NCBI GenBank assembly: GCA_963787645.1
Contig: CAWBDS010000014.1
Coordinates: 558,001 to 622,000, forward strand
Reading direction: 5' to 3'
Source of the DNA: Palsa-504 sp963787645
GTDB lineage: Bacteria; Actinomycetota; Actinomycetes; Streptosporangiales; Streptosporangiaceae
DNA length: 64,000 bases
Position 1 is the stretch's first letter; each line of letters opens with the position of its first letter. The notes beneath the pieces are model-generated. The model saw only the letters and a program-made list of their open reading frames with translations, was not told where the DNA came from and made no database searches. Below are positions 8,903 to 16,294 of this stretch, in pieces. Both the position numbers and the translations under genes were made by a program.

Positions 8903-9582
8903 GGGGACAACGGTATAGGTATGACCTCCGGTTCGCGAGATCGTCACCTACATTAACCACTTTCCCGATCGCTTTAATCTTGTTGAGCGCCCCGGAAGAG
9001 CGGGGTGGCGGCGGGTGCCCGAACCTTCCTACCCGGCTTATGTTCCGGCTATGAACCAAATAACCGGTAAATCCAAACGTTCATATGCACGTGCATGTGA
9101 GAGGTAATTCCCGTGTTATGGACATGGCTCCGTTTCCTGTAGTGTGCGCACCCTCTGTCTGGTTGGGTTAACGGGAAAGATCGACAGCCGCGGTCGCGCG
9201 TTCGGGTAATTTGCGCCCAAATACCCGAACTTTTCAGCTTTATCAGGCGTATCACCGGTGGTCGTGAGGTGCGAACTACCTGGAGTTACCTCGGGTTCGC
9301 ACGGAGAGTATTCGCACGACTACGCATTTCTGTGGAAAGTGAGACGAATATTCCCAATGAGGTAGCGCCCCGCACGTCGTTGCGGCCACTATTGCTCCGA
9401 CGGTCAACGACGCCCGTATTTCCTCGGGGTGCCGGGCCGTCATCCTATTGACGGGGGAGTGCCTTCCCGCTTACGGCGGGCAGGCCAACAGCATGCCTTG
9501 GCAGGCTCAGGGAGGGACGGCCGACCATGACCGTACGAAGGACACCGGACCGTGGGGGCGTCCCCGGTGCCCAGGGGGGCTC
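8903..9582. other. Hairpin-rich gap of lower GC, no gene seen
   Basis: I see no supportable coding region here. GC content is visibly lower than in the flanks. It contains a 12-bp palindrome ATGCACGTGCAT (9085-9096), a long inverted repeat followed by a T run (9200-9234), and an 8-bp inverted repeat GTGCGAAC/GTTCGCAC (9269-9276 and 9295-9302). Several short reading frames exist but lack ribosome-binding sites and codon bias. Confidence 0.5.
9200..9234 (+). terminator. Terminator-like hairpin with T run
   Basis: GTTCGGGTA (9200-9208) pairs with TACCCGAAC (9222-9230) and is followed immediately by TTTT. On the plus strand this is a classic intrinsic-terminator shape, rare in high-GC actinomycetes. 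No plus-strand gene ends nearby, so it may terminate a small RNA or be an attenuator or operator. Confidence 0.45.
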
Positions 9583-10038
9583 ATGATTCCCCCCGAGGCC
9601 ATGATGTTCGCCGGCGAGCCGTCGGCCGCGTGCGACGCAGACGCGAGGTGCCGCCATGGGGCGTGCTTCCAGATCCAGCTGGAGGCCTCGCGACCGGAGC
9701 AGGCTTACCGGCAGGCGCTGGCCTGTGCCTATCACGTAGCCGACGTCATCGAGGCGCTACGCGCCTGGGCCCGCGGACATGACCTGGCGGGCGGCCAGCT
9801 GACCATCTTGGCCATCGAGCCGGCCGCGGGCGGGCGCCAGCTCGGCGGAGCCGACCGCGGGGAGACCGGCAGCGGGGAGACCGGCAGCGGGGAGACCGGC
9901 AGCGGGGGCACTGGCAGCGGGGGCACTGGCAGTGCCAAGACCGCCGCGCTGCGCGAGTTCGCGTTCAGCACCATTCCGCTCAAGACCATCCCGCCCGGCC
10001 CCGCACCGCGAGCCGACCAGCTAGCGTCGGATCCATGA
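9583..10038 (+). CDS. Hypothetical protein with a GETGS repeat
   Basis: About 151 residues from ATG at 9583, which follows CAGGGGGG closely. The body (QIQLEASRPEQAYRQALACAY, then HVADVIEALRAWARG and GGQLTILAIEP) looks like a small conserved actinomycete protein of unknown role. A Gly/Ser/Thr repeat (five 15-base units, 9859-9933) follows, then a conserved-looking end (REFAFSTIPLKTIPPGP). Its stop overlaps the next gene's start as ATGA, which supports it being real and co-translated with the glyoxalase-like protein. No function is claimed. Confidence 0.6.
   Translation: MIPPEAMMFAGEPSAACDADARCRHGACFQIQLEASRPEQAYRQALACAYHVADVIEALRAWARGHDLAGGQLTILAIEPAAGGRQLGGADRGETGSGETGSGETGSGGTGSGGTGSAKTAALREFAFSTIPLKTIPPGPAPRADQLASDP
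9859..9933 (+). repeat. Five 15-bp tandem units encoding GETGS/GGTGS
   Basis: Three copies of GGGGAGACCGGCAGC are followed by two copies of GGGGGCACTGGCAGC/T. The unit is in frame and lengthens a flexible linker, so copy number can vary without breaking the gene. Confidence 0.85.
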
Positions 10039-10433
10039 GCATCCGCTGGTACGCCGTCGTGGTCGACTGCCGGGACGTCGTCGCGCAGTCCCGCTGGTGG
10101 GCAGAGGTCCTGGACTGGCGAATCGGCTACGAAGCCGCCGACGAGGTGGTCCTGGTCCCGCCGCACGCGATGGACCCGGACCGCGACGTTTCCCCGGCCG
10201 AGCCCGGGCCGGGACTGATCTTCGTCCCTGTCCCGGAGGGGAAGAGCCTGAAGAACCGGCTGCACATTGACCTGGCGCCGTCGCCGGACGAGGGCCAGGA
10301 GGCCGAGGTGCGGCGGCTGGAAGCCCTCGGCGCCCGGCGGGTCGACGTCGGCCAGGACTCGGATCAGGTGAGCTGGGTGGTCATGGCCGACCCTGAGGGC
10401 AACGAGTTCTGCATGCTCAGCGCGCGCAGCTAA
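10035..10433 (+). CDS. VOC-family (glyoxalase/dioxygenase-fold) protein
   Basis: 132 residues. It has the paired beta-alpha-beta-beta-beta pattern of the VOC fold. WYAVVVDCRDVVAQSRWWAEVL leads the first half, KNRLHIDLAP carries the likely metal-binding His, and VVMADPEGNEFCML ends the second half with a Glu ligand. This resembles the Glyoxalase_6 group of stand-alone proteins, of mostly unknown substrate. It is translationally coupled to the gene before it. Confidence 0.8.
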   Translation: MSIRWYAVVVDCRDVVAQSRWWAEVLDWRIGYEAADEVVLVPPHAMDPDRDVSPAEPGPGLIFVPVPEGKSLKNRLHIDLAPSPDEGQEAEVRRLEALGARRVDVGQDSDQVSWVVMADPEGNEFCMLSARS

Positions 10434-10557
10434 CCACGAGTCCGGGATAGCCGCAGCGGCGAGCCAGCTCCCCGCCCGCGCTAACGGAGTGAAACCAGCA
10501 ATCCACCACGCCCTAGCGGGATGGATCTGGGGTTTCACTCCAGAGCCCCACCATGCT

Positions 10558-11874
10558 TCAGTCCAGGCGGGACGGGCGGTGCCGGAGCGCCCGGGCCGCG
10601 TCGGCCGCGAACGCGGCCGCGTCGGCCGCTTCTAGCGAGGCGAAGGAGATCCTGATCCCGGGCGGCGCGGCGATCCGGAAGCGCTGTCCCGGAGCCACCG
10701 CCCAGCCCGCCTCGGCCAGCGCGGACGCCACGCCGTCCTCGTCGGAAACGCGCACCCAGCAGGTGAAGCCCGAACGCCCGGTGGCGGTGATGCCGTGATC
10801 GCGCAGCGCCGAGCGCAGCGCCTCGCCCCGGCTGGCGTACACCCGCGCCGCGGTGCGCAGCGCGCGCGCCGCGGCCGGATCTGACCACAGATCGGCGACC
10901 AGCTCCTGCAGCTGGTAACTGACCCACCCGGTGCCCAGCGCCTGGCGGCCCGCCACCCGCGCCACCGTGACCTCGTCCCCGGCCAGCACCGCGAGCCGCA
11001 GGTCAGGGCCGAGTGACTTGGACACCGAGCGGAGGACGACCCAGCGCGGCAAGCCGGCCGACGCGGAACAGGCGGGCACCCCGGCGACCGGCCCGGCGTG
11101 GTCGTCCTCGATCACTCCGACCGAGGGATACCGCCGCAGCACGCCGGCGATCTCGGCGGCCCGGCCGGCGTCCCAGGCGGCGCCGGTGGCGGCCTGGGCC
11201 CGCGGGGTCATGAGCACCGCCCCCGCGCCGCGGGCCAGCGCATCGCCCAGCTCGGCGGGCCGGATGCCCAGGTCGTCCACGGGCACCGGGACCGCGGTGT
11301 AGCCCATGGCCGCGATCAGGTCGTAACTCACCGCGTGGCCGGGATCCTCGACGATGACCCGGTCCGACGGCGTGAGCCAGGTGGCGAGCACCCGCTCGAT
11401 ACCGTCCAGCGTGCCGCCGGTGACCATGAGGCTGGTGGCGTCGATGCCGTCGGCGGCCAGCTGCTCGGCGGCGAGCTGCCGCAACCGCGGCGCGACGGGA
11501 GCCTGCGCGTACATCCGGGCGGGCCGCGGCGCGGACCGCAGCGGCAGGTCGGGGACCAGGGCCGGATCGGGGCCGCCGGTGATCAGGTCGCGGGTCCCGG
11601 CCGGTACGGTCAGGTATCCCCGGCTGCTGACCGGGGGAGCGCCCCGGACGCGCGTGCCGGCCCGCCCCGCACCAGCGGTAATGCCGCGCCGGCGCAGGTC
11701 GCCGTAGGCCGCGGCCACCGTGGTCGGGCTGACCCCGAGCTGGTCGGCCAGCTCGCGGACCGGCGGGAGCCGATCGCCGGGGGCCAGCTGGCCATCGCGG
11801 ACGCCCGTTTCGACGCTGGCCGATATTTCCTTGGCGGTGCCACCCGACACGCGATATCGTACCAGTATGTTCAC
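10558..11874 (-). CDS. MocR-family regulator (GntR helix-turn-helix plus PLP aminotransferase domain)
   Basis: 438 residues from GTG at 11874. The N-terminal winged helix (about 1-75) shows GDRLPPVRELADQLGVSPTTVAAAYGDL. A fold-type I aminotransferase domain follows. The likely PLP lysine is in RSVSKSLGPDLR, and GVIEDDHAG supplies the cofactor-binding Asp. MocR proteins sense PLP or an amino compound and bind DNA next to their own gene. No Shine-Dalgarno is visible, so the message may be leaderless. An inverted repeat ACAGT-N4-ACTGT overlaps the start. A similar repeat lies before the lysine 2,3-aminomutase gene, so it may control lysine breakdown (inference). Confidence 0.87.
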   Translation of the reverse strand: MNILVRYRVSGGTAKEISASVETGVRDGQLAPGDRLPPVRELADQLGVSPTTVAAAYGDLRRRGITAGAGRAGTRVRGAPPVSSRGYLTVPAGTRDLITGGPDPALVPDLPLRSAPRPARMYAQAPVAPRLRQLAAEQLAADGIDATSLMVTGGTLDGIERVLATWLTPSDRVIVEDPGHAVSYDLIAAMGYTAVPVPVDDLGIRPAELGDALARGAGAVLMTPRAQAATGAAWDAGRAAEIAGVLRRYPSVGVIEDDHAGPVAGVPACSASAGLPRWVVLRSVSKSLGPDLRLAVLAGDEVTVARVAGRQALGTGWVSYQLQELVADLWSDPAAARALRTAARVYASRGEALRSALRDHGITATGRSGFTCWVRVSDEDGVASALAEAGWAVAPGQRFRIAAPPGIRISFASLEAADAAAFAADAARALRHRPSRLD

Positions 11875-11886
11875 AGTTTGTACTGT
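11873..11886. promoter_or_regulatory. Inverted repeat ACAGT-TTGT-ACTGT at the mocR start
   Basis: A perfect 5-bp inverted repeat with a 4-bp spacer spans the proposed GTG start, the right place for autoregulation. It shares its half-sites with the longer palindrome at 14732-14750. Confidence 0.45.
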
Positions 11887-11893
11887 AACATTT

Positions 11894-11977
11894 ATAAGGC
11901 TCTCGGTGGGGGTGGAACGCGCCGATGACCTGATCGCCGACATCGGCCAAGCCCTGCGGGCGCTGGAAACGGCGTGA
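11894..11977 (+). pseudogene. 3' remnant of a Cys/Met-metabolism PLP enzyme (cystathionine gamma-synthase/lyase type)
   Basis: The 27 codons before TGA at 11975-11977 read IRLSVGVERADDLIADIGQA and on to the end. This matches the extreme C-terminus of MetB/MetC/MetY enzymes (RLSVGIED..DLIADLEQAL). Nothing homologous precedes it: the mocR start and operator lie directly upstream. Most of the enzyme has been deleted, and the tail still overlaps the next gene's start. Confidence 0.6.
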
Positions 11978-12183
11978 GGCAGATGCACGCCCATTCGTCC
12001 TTCGCCGAGCAGTACCTCCGCCAGCGCGAGCGGGAACTGGCCGCCGCGGCGGCGCGCCACGGCTCGCTGGTGGCCGGCCGGACCCGGGACCGCGGGTCGC
12101 TGCGCAACCGGGTCGGCTGGCGGCTGGTCGAGATCGGGCTCACGTTGATCCGGGATCCGCACTGGAGGTGCCGTAATGCGTAA
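11974..12183 (+). CDS. Small conserved actinomycete protein
   Basis: 69 residues from GTG at 11974, overlapping the stop of the enzyme remnant (an ATG at 11983 is an alternative). An Arg/Ala-rich helical region is followed by NRVGWRLVEIGLTLI, an ending seen in many small uncharacterised actinomycete proteins. It overlaps the GNAT gene start by eight bases. No function is known. Confidence 0.55.
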   Translation: MRQMHAHSSFAEQYLRQRERELAAAAARHGSLVAGRTRDRGSLRNRVGWRLVEIGLTLIRDPHWRCRNA

Positions 12184-13240
12184 GACCGTCGGTGACTACG
12201 AGCTCGACGACGATCCAGGCCGGGTCGACGCCGAGGCCGCGGTGGCGTTCTTGACCACCGAGGCCTACTGGGGCAAGTGGCGCGGCGCGCAGGACATCAA
12301 GGACCAGATCACGGCGGCCTGGCGGGTGGTGGGCGCCTACGACCAGGCCGGGACCATGGTGGGCTTCGCCCGGGCCTTCGGCGACGGCGGAAACGCGTAC
12401 CTGGCCGACGTCTACGTGCTGCCCGGGCAGCGTGGCACCGGGCTGGGCAAGGCCGTCGTGGCCATGATGATCGAGGATGGCCCGGGCGCCGGCTGGCGCT
12501 GGCTGCTGCACACCTCCGACGCGCACGGCCTGTACCGGCAGTTCGGCTTCGCCTCGCCCAACGGTCGCTACCTGGAGCGCGCGTCGCGGAGCGAAGTCGC
12601 ACCCGAAGCCGCACCCAAAGCGGCGGCCGGGACGCTGGCCGGCCAGGTGATCCGGCTCGAGCCCTTGCAGCATCAGCACGTGGCCGGGCTGGCCGCCGCG
12701 GCGGCCGACGGTGCCGAGCTGTACCGCTGGTCGGCGGTGCCGCAGGACGAGGACGGCGTGCGGCAGTACGTCGAGGCGGCCATCGCGGCCCGGGACGGCG
12801 GCACGGCCGTGCCGTTCGCCGTGGTCCGGACCGCGGACGACACCGTGATCGGCTCGACCCGGTTCTTCGACTTCGGCTACTGGGCCTGGCCTCCCAATGC
12901 CGCGCGCACCGGACCGGACACGTGCGAGATCGGATACACGTGGCTGAGCCCGAAGGCCATCAGGACCGGCGCGAACACCGAGATGAAGCGGCTCATGCTC
13001 GCGCACGCCTTCGAGGTCTGGCGGGTGGCCTCGGTGGCCCTGCACACCGACGTCCGGAACCAGCGGTCGCGAGACGCCATGGCCCGGATCGGCCTGCGCT
13101 ACGAGGGCGTCCTGCGTGCCCACCGGCTCGGCGCCGACCTGCGGCCGCGGGACTCAGCGCGGTTCAGCGTCACCGCCGCCGAATGGCCGGAGGTCAGACG
13201 GCATCTTGATGAGCTTGACCGCCGCTACCAGCGATCGTGA
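12176..13240 (+). CDS. Tandem GNAT acetyltransferase
   Basis: 354 residues with two GNAT folds. The first (about 1-140) has LADVYVLPGQRGTGLGKAVV, the acetyl-CoA loop, and ends with GLYRQFGF. The second (about 155-354) is of the RimJ/RimL type, with IRLEPLQHQHVAGL, GSTRFFDF, EIGYTWLSP, VALHTDVRNQRSRDAMARIG and LRYEGVLRAH. An Ala/Pro/Glu linker joins them. The substrate cannot be read from sequence. The last codons overlap the 3' end of the lysine 2,3-aminomutase gene (convergent, 47 bp). Confidence 0.88.
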   Translation: MRKTVGDYELDDDPGRVDAEAAVAFLTTEAYWGKWRGAQDIKDQITAAWRVVGAYDQAGTMVGFARAFGDGGNAYLADVYVLPGQRGTGLGKAVVAMMIEDGPGAGWRWLLHTSDAHGLYRQFGFASPNGRYLERASRSEVAPEAAPKAAAGTLAGQVIRLEPLQHQHVAGLAAAAADGAELYRWSAVPQDEDGVRQYVEAAIAARDGGTAVPFAVVRTADDTVIGSTRFFDFGYWAWPPNAARTGPDTCEIGYTWLSPKAIRTGANTEMKRLMLAHAFEVWRVASVALHTDVRNQRSRDAMARIGLRYEGVLRAHRLGADLRPRDSARFSVTAAEWPEVRRHLDELDRRYQRS

Positions 13241-14618
13241 GCAGCGTGGCCGCGGCGGCCCGCGGTCGCGTGGTCTGCGACCGCCACCAGGCCTGGCCTG
13301 ACTCGGGCAGCGTGTAGATCGGGTCGTAGTACGGGTACTCGCGGCTGACCGCCAATTCGTCGTCGGCCTCGATGGCGGTCTGGTAGTTCTTGGTCCAGTA
13401 GGAGATGCCGCGTTCGGCGTCGTACCTGGCCACCTGGTGCACCCAGCGCTTGCCGACGTAGGGGACGTCGCACACCACTCGCGGGGTGGCGAAGCCGGGC
13501 AGGTAGCCCATGATGTCGTGCTGGAGCGCCTGAGCCTCGTGCACGGCCAGCCGCCAGTGCTCGCTGCCCGGGATCATGTCGCACATGTAGAAGTAGTAGG
13601 GCATGATGGCGGCCCCGTCGAGCAGGGCGAAGCACAGGTCGAGCATGGCCTCGGAGCTGTCGTTCACGCCGCGCAGCAGCACGCCCTGGTTCCGCACGTC
13701 GCGGATGCCGGCCTCCAGCATGGCCGCAGTGGCCTGAGCGACCAGCGGGGTCACCGACTGGGCCGCGTTCACGTGGGTGTGGATAGCGATGCTCACCCCG
13801 CGCGAGCGGGCGGTGCCGGCCAGCCGGGTCATGCCTGCGCGTACCTCGTCGGACAGCCAGTGCTGCGGCAGCCCCATCAGCGCCTTGCTGGCCAGCCGGA
13901 TGTCGCGGATCGAGTCGATCTCCAGCAGCGCGGCCACGAAGCCTTCCAGCCGCGGCCAGGGCAGGTTGGCCACGTCCCCGCCGGAGACCACCACGTCGCG
14001 CACGCCAGGCGTGCGGCGCAGGTAGTCCAGCATGGCGCCCAGCCGGTCCTCGCGGGGCATGGTGAACTTGTGCTTGTCGGTCTGGGCCGTGGGGTTGCCG
14101 ACCAGATCCATCCGGGTGCAGTGTCCGCAGTACTGCGGGCAGGTCGGCAGCAGCTCGGCCAGCACCTTGGTCGGGTAGCGGTGGGTCAGCCCCTCCACCG
14201 CCCACATCTCGGCTTCGTGCAGCGAGTCACGCTGCGCGTACGGGTGCGACGGCCAGTCGGTCCGCCGGTCACTGAACGCCGGGATCATGTACCGGCGCAC
14301 CGGGTCGGCGTAGAACGCCTCGGTGAAGCCGGCCTCGTCCGGTGCTGCCGACGGCACCATAGTGTTGACCATCTGCGGCGGGATCAGCATCAACATGGTC
14401 GCCCGCTCGCGCTGATCGCGCTCCAGGTCCTCGAAGAAGGACTCGACGAGCCCCGGCCCGGTGACCTGCCTCAGCTGCCGGGCGTTCTTGACGCAGTGCG
14501 ACCGCTGCCACTGCACGGACTCCCAGTCGGCGGCGGACACCTCGGCCCAGCCCGGGAACCGGCGCCAATCGGGCTCGGCCAGCTCATGACGCTTATATAT
14601 ATACGGCTGAGAGACCAT
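13194..14618 (-). CDS. kamA: Lysine 2,3-aminomutase (radical SAM, PLP)
   Basis: 474 residues from ATG at 14618, which has GGAAGGGAGGG about ten bases upstream. The radical-SAM cluster motif is CPQYCGHC (CX3CX2C), followed by VVVSGGDVANLPW, IAIHTHVNAAQSV, NQGVLLRGVND, MPYYFYMCDMIPG and a late CDVPYVGKRWVHQ segment whose Lys may hold PLP. The KamA family moves the alpha-amino group of L-lysine to carbon 3, giving beta-lysine. Its divergent neighbours are the next enzymes of the same pathway, which strongly supports the assignment over glutamate or arginine aminomutase relatives. A 7-bp inverted repeat lies upstream. Confidence 0.85.
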   Translation of the reverse strand: MVSQPYIYKRHELAEPDWRRFPGWAEVSAADWESVQWQRSHCVKNARQLRQVTGPGLVESFFEDLERDQRERATMLMLIPPQMVNTMVPSAAPDEAGFTEAFYADPVRRYMIPAFSDRRTDWPSHPYAQRDSLHEAEMWAVEGLTHRYPTKVLAELLPTCPQYCGHCTRMDLVGNPTAQTDKHKFTMPREDRLGAMLDYLRRTPGVRDVVVSGGDVANLPWPRLEGFVAALLEIDSIRDIRLASKALMGLPQHWLSDEVRAGMTRLAGTARSRGVSIAIHTHVNAAQSVTPLVAQATAAMLEAGIRDVRNQGVLLRGVNDSSEAMLDLCFALLDGAAIMPYYFYMCDMIPGSEHWRLAVHEAQALQHDIMGYLPGFATPRVVCDVPYVGKRWVHQVARYDAERGISYWTKNYQTAIEADDELAVSREYPYYDPIYTLPESGQAWWRSQTTRPRAAAATLLTIAGSGGQAHQDAV

Positions 14619-14731
14619 GAACGAAGCCCTCCCTTCCGGGGATAATACCGAAGGAGCTGCGGTACAAAACGTAGTGAACCGTAGATTTTCCCGGGCAACC
14701 CGTGCGACCGTCATGGTCAGCATGAGCGTCT

Positions 14732-14750
14732 TACAGTAAAATCTACTGTA
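14732..14750. promoter_or_regulatory. Palindrome TACAGTA-N5-TACTGTA upstream of kamA
   Basis: A perfect 7-bp inverted repeat with a 5-bp spacer lies 114 bases before the kamA start codon. A second AT-rich palindrome GTAA-AAA-TTAC is at 14767-14777. The half-site ACAGT/ACTGT also occurs at the mocR start, pointing to a shared regulator. Confidence 0.5.
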
Positions 14751-14989
14751 TCATAGCGCGTCTGCAGTAAAAATTACAGAAAACAGACCGTCAAACAAGA
14801 AATCTTACTGAACGCTCAGGTATTTAGGCGAGGACTCTAGTGTGTGGTAGCAGGCCGGCTATCAGAAGCCGACCTTCCTAGCCTCTGCGGGAAGGACCCA
14901 CGCTTGGCATCGTCCTTGCCTGATGGCACAGGATTCCAGCTACTCGCGTCCGGCGAAGGAGACAAGCAGTTGACGTTCGCGGTTCACCG

Positions 14990-15164
14990 GCCGGGCGGCG
15001 GTCAACTGTCGGCATTGCTCCAGGTAGCCAGGGGCGCTCTTCCGGCCCGCGGGCCAGTGCTGGTGCAGCTCGACGGCCAGATTCCACACGTACCGTGCGT
15101 GCCCGCAGTGGTCCCGAAGCACCGCATCTTGGACGGGTGCGGGAAGCAGTCGGAATCGGGACAT
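14990..15164 (-). pseudogene. N-terminal fragment of an IS200/IS605-family TnpB
   Basis: From ATG at 15164 the minus strand reads MSRFRLLPAPVQDAVLRDHC, then GHARYVWNLAVELHQHW and SAPGYLEQCRQLT, the conserved start of OrfB/TnpB RNA-guided nucleases. Similarity is lost after about 56 codons. The RuvC and zinc-finger parts are absent. The remnant sits between the two divergent halves of the lysine pathway. Confidence 0.7.
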
Positions 15165-15256
15165 GCGAATATTATATCGACTCTAACTGATATTATCGGG
15201 GGAGGTGAAGCGGCGTTCCTGTCCGACTGAAGGCCGGATCTCGACGCCGCATTTTC

Positions 15257-16294
15257 ATGACTATGTCACAGTTTTCGGCCTCGCCGCTCGGGCTACACCG
15301 GGTGCTGGATCCGCCCGGCGTCTTGCCGCAGGCCGCCTGGCGACTGGATCCGAGTCCGGCGATCGCGGCCGATGAGGTCCGGGTCCGCGTCGACCGCCTG
15401 AACCTGGACGCCGCCTCCTACCGCCAGCTCCGCGAGACCTACGCCAGCGACCCGGACAAGATCCGCGCCGCCGTCCTGGACATCATCACCACCCGCGGCA
15501 AGATGCAGAACCCGGTCACCGGCTCCGGCGGCATGCTGACCGGCACCGTCGACAAGGCCGGCCCCGACTCACCGCTGGGCCTGCACCCCGGCCAGCGCAT
15601 CGCCTCCCTGGTCTCGCTGACCCTGACCCCCCTGCAGATCACCGACGGCCTGGAGAGCTGGGACGCCCGGTCCGAGCAGATCCCCTGCCACGGCCACGCC
15701 ATCCTGTTCGGCCGGTCGATCGCCGCCGTCCTGCCCGACGACCTCCCGGCCCCGCTGGCCCTGGCCGTCATGGACGTCTGCGGCGCCCCCGCCCTGACCG
15801 GCCGCGTGGTGCAGGAAGGGGCCGTGGTGGCGATCATCGGTGCCGCCGGCAAGAGCGGCTCCCTCTCTGCCGCTGCGGCCCAGAAGGCTGGCGCGTCAAA
15901 GGTGATCGGCGTCGTCCCCACCGAAGCCGAGGCCGAGCTGCTGCTGCGTCACCCCCTGGTCGACGAGATCGTGACCGCCGACGCCAGGGATCCGGTGAAC
16001 CTCGCGGCCAAGGTCGAGCAAGTCGGCGGACCCGCGGACGTCACCGTGGTGTGCGTGGATGCCGCGGGCTGCGAGGGCGGCGCGATCTTGTCCACGACGC
16101 AGGGCGGCACGGTGATCTTCTTCTCCATGGCCACCTCGTTCAGCGCCGCGGCGCTCGGCGCCGAAGGCCTGGCCGCCGACGTGACCATGCTGGTCGGGAA
16201 CGGGTACGTGCCCGGACATGCGGAGTTCGCACTGGACCTGCTGCGCACCACGCCCGCGGTGCGGAGCCTGTTCGAGCGGAGGATCCAGGAATGA
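15257..16294 (+). CDS. kdd: L-erythro-3,5-diaminohexanoate dehydrogenase
   Basis: 345 residues. A zinc-less MDR-like fold: N-terminal catalytic domain (about 1-160), then a Rossmann part with VVAIIGAAGKSGSLSAAAA and VIGVVPTEAEAELL. The segments MQNPVTGSGGMLTGTV and MDVCGAPALTGRVV match the Kdd family of lysine fermenters. It deaminates 3,5-diaminohexanoate to 3-keto-5-aminohexanoate with NAD. The stop overlaps the aminomutase alpha-subunit start (ATGA). ATG at 15263 is an alternative start. Confidence 0.87.
   Translation: MTMSQFSASPLGLHRVLDPPGVLPQAAWRLDPSPAIAADEVRVRVDRLNLDAASYRQLRETYASDPDKIRAAVLDIITTRGKMQNPVTGSGGMLTGTVDKAGPDSPLGLHPGQRIASLVSLTLTPLQITDGLESWDARSEQIPCHGHAILFGRSIAAVLPDDLPAPLALAVMDVCGAPALTGRVVQEGAVVAIIGAAGKSGSLSAAAAQKAGASKVIGVVPTEAEAELLLRHPLVDEIVTADARDPVNLAAKVEQVGGPADVTVVCVDAAGCEGGAILSTTQGGTVIFFSMATSFSAAALGAEGLAADVTMLVGNGYVPGHAEFALDLLRTTPAVRSLFERRIQE

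Noticed and set aside
14844..15230. Plus-strand 128-codon frame upstream of kdd
   Set aside because: It is antisense to the TnpB remnant and has no ribosome-binding site or recognisable motif.
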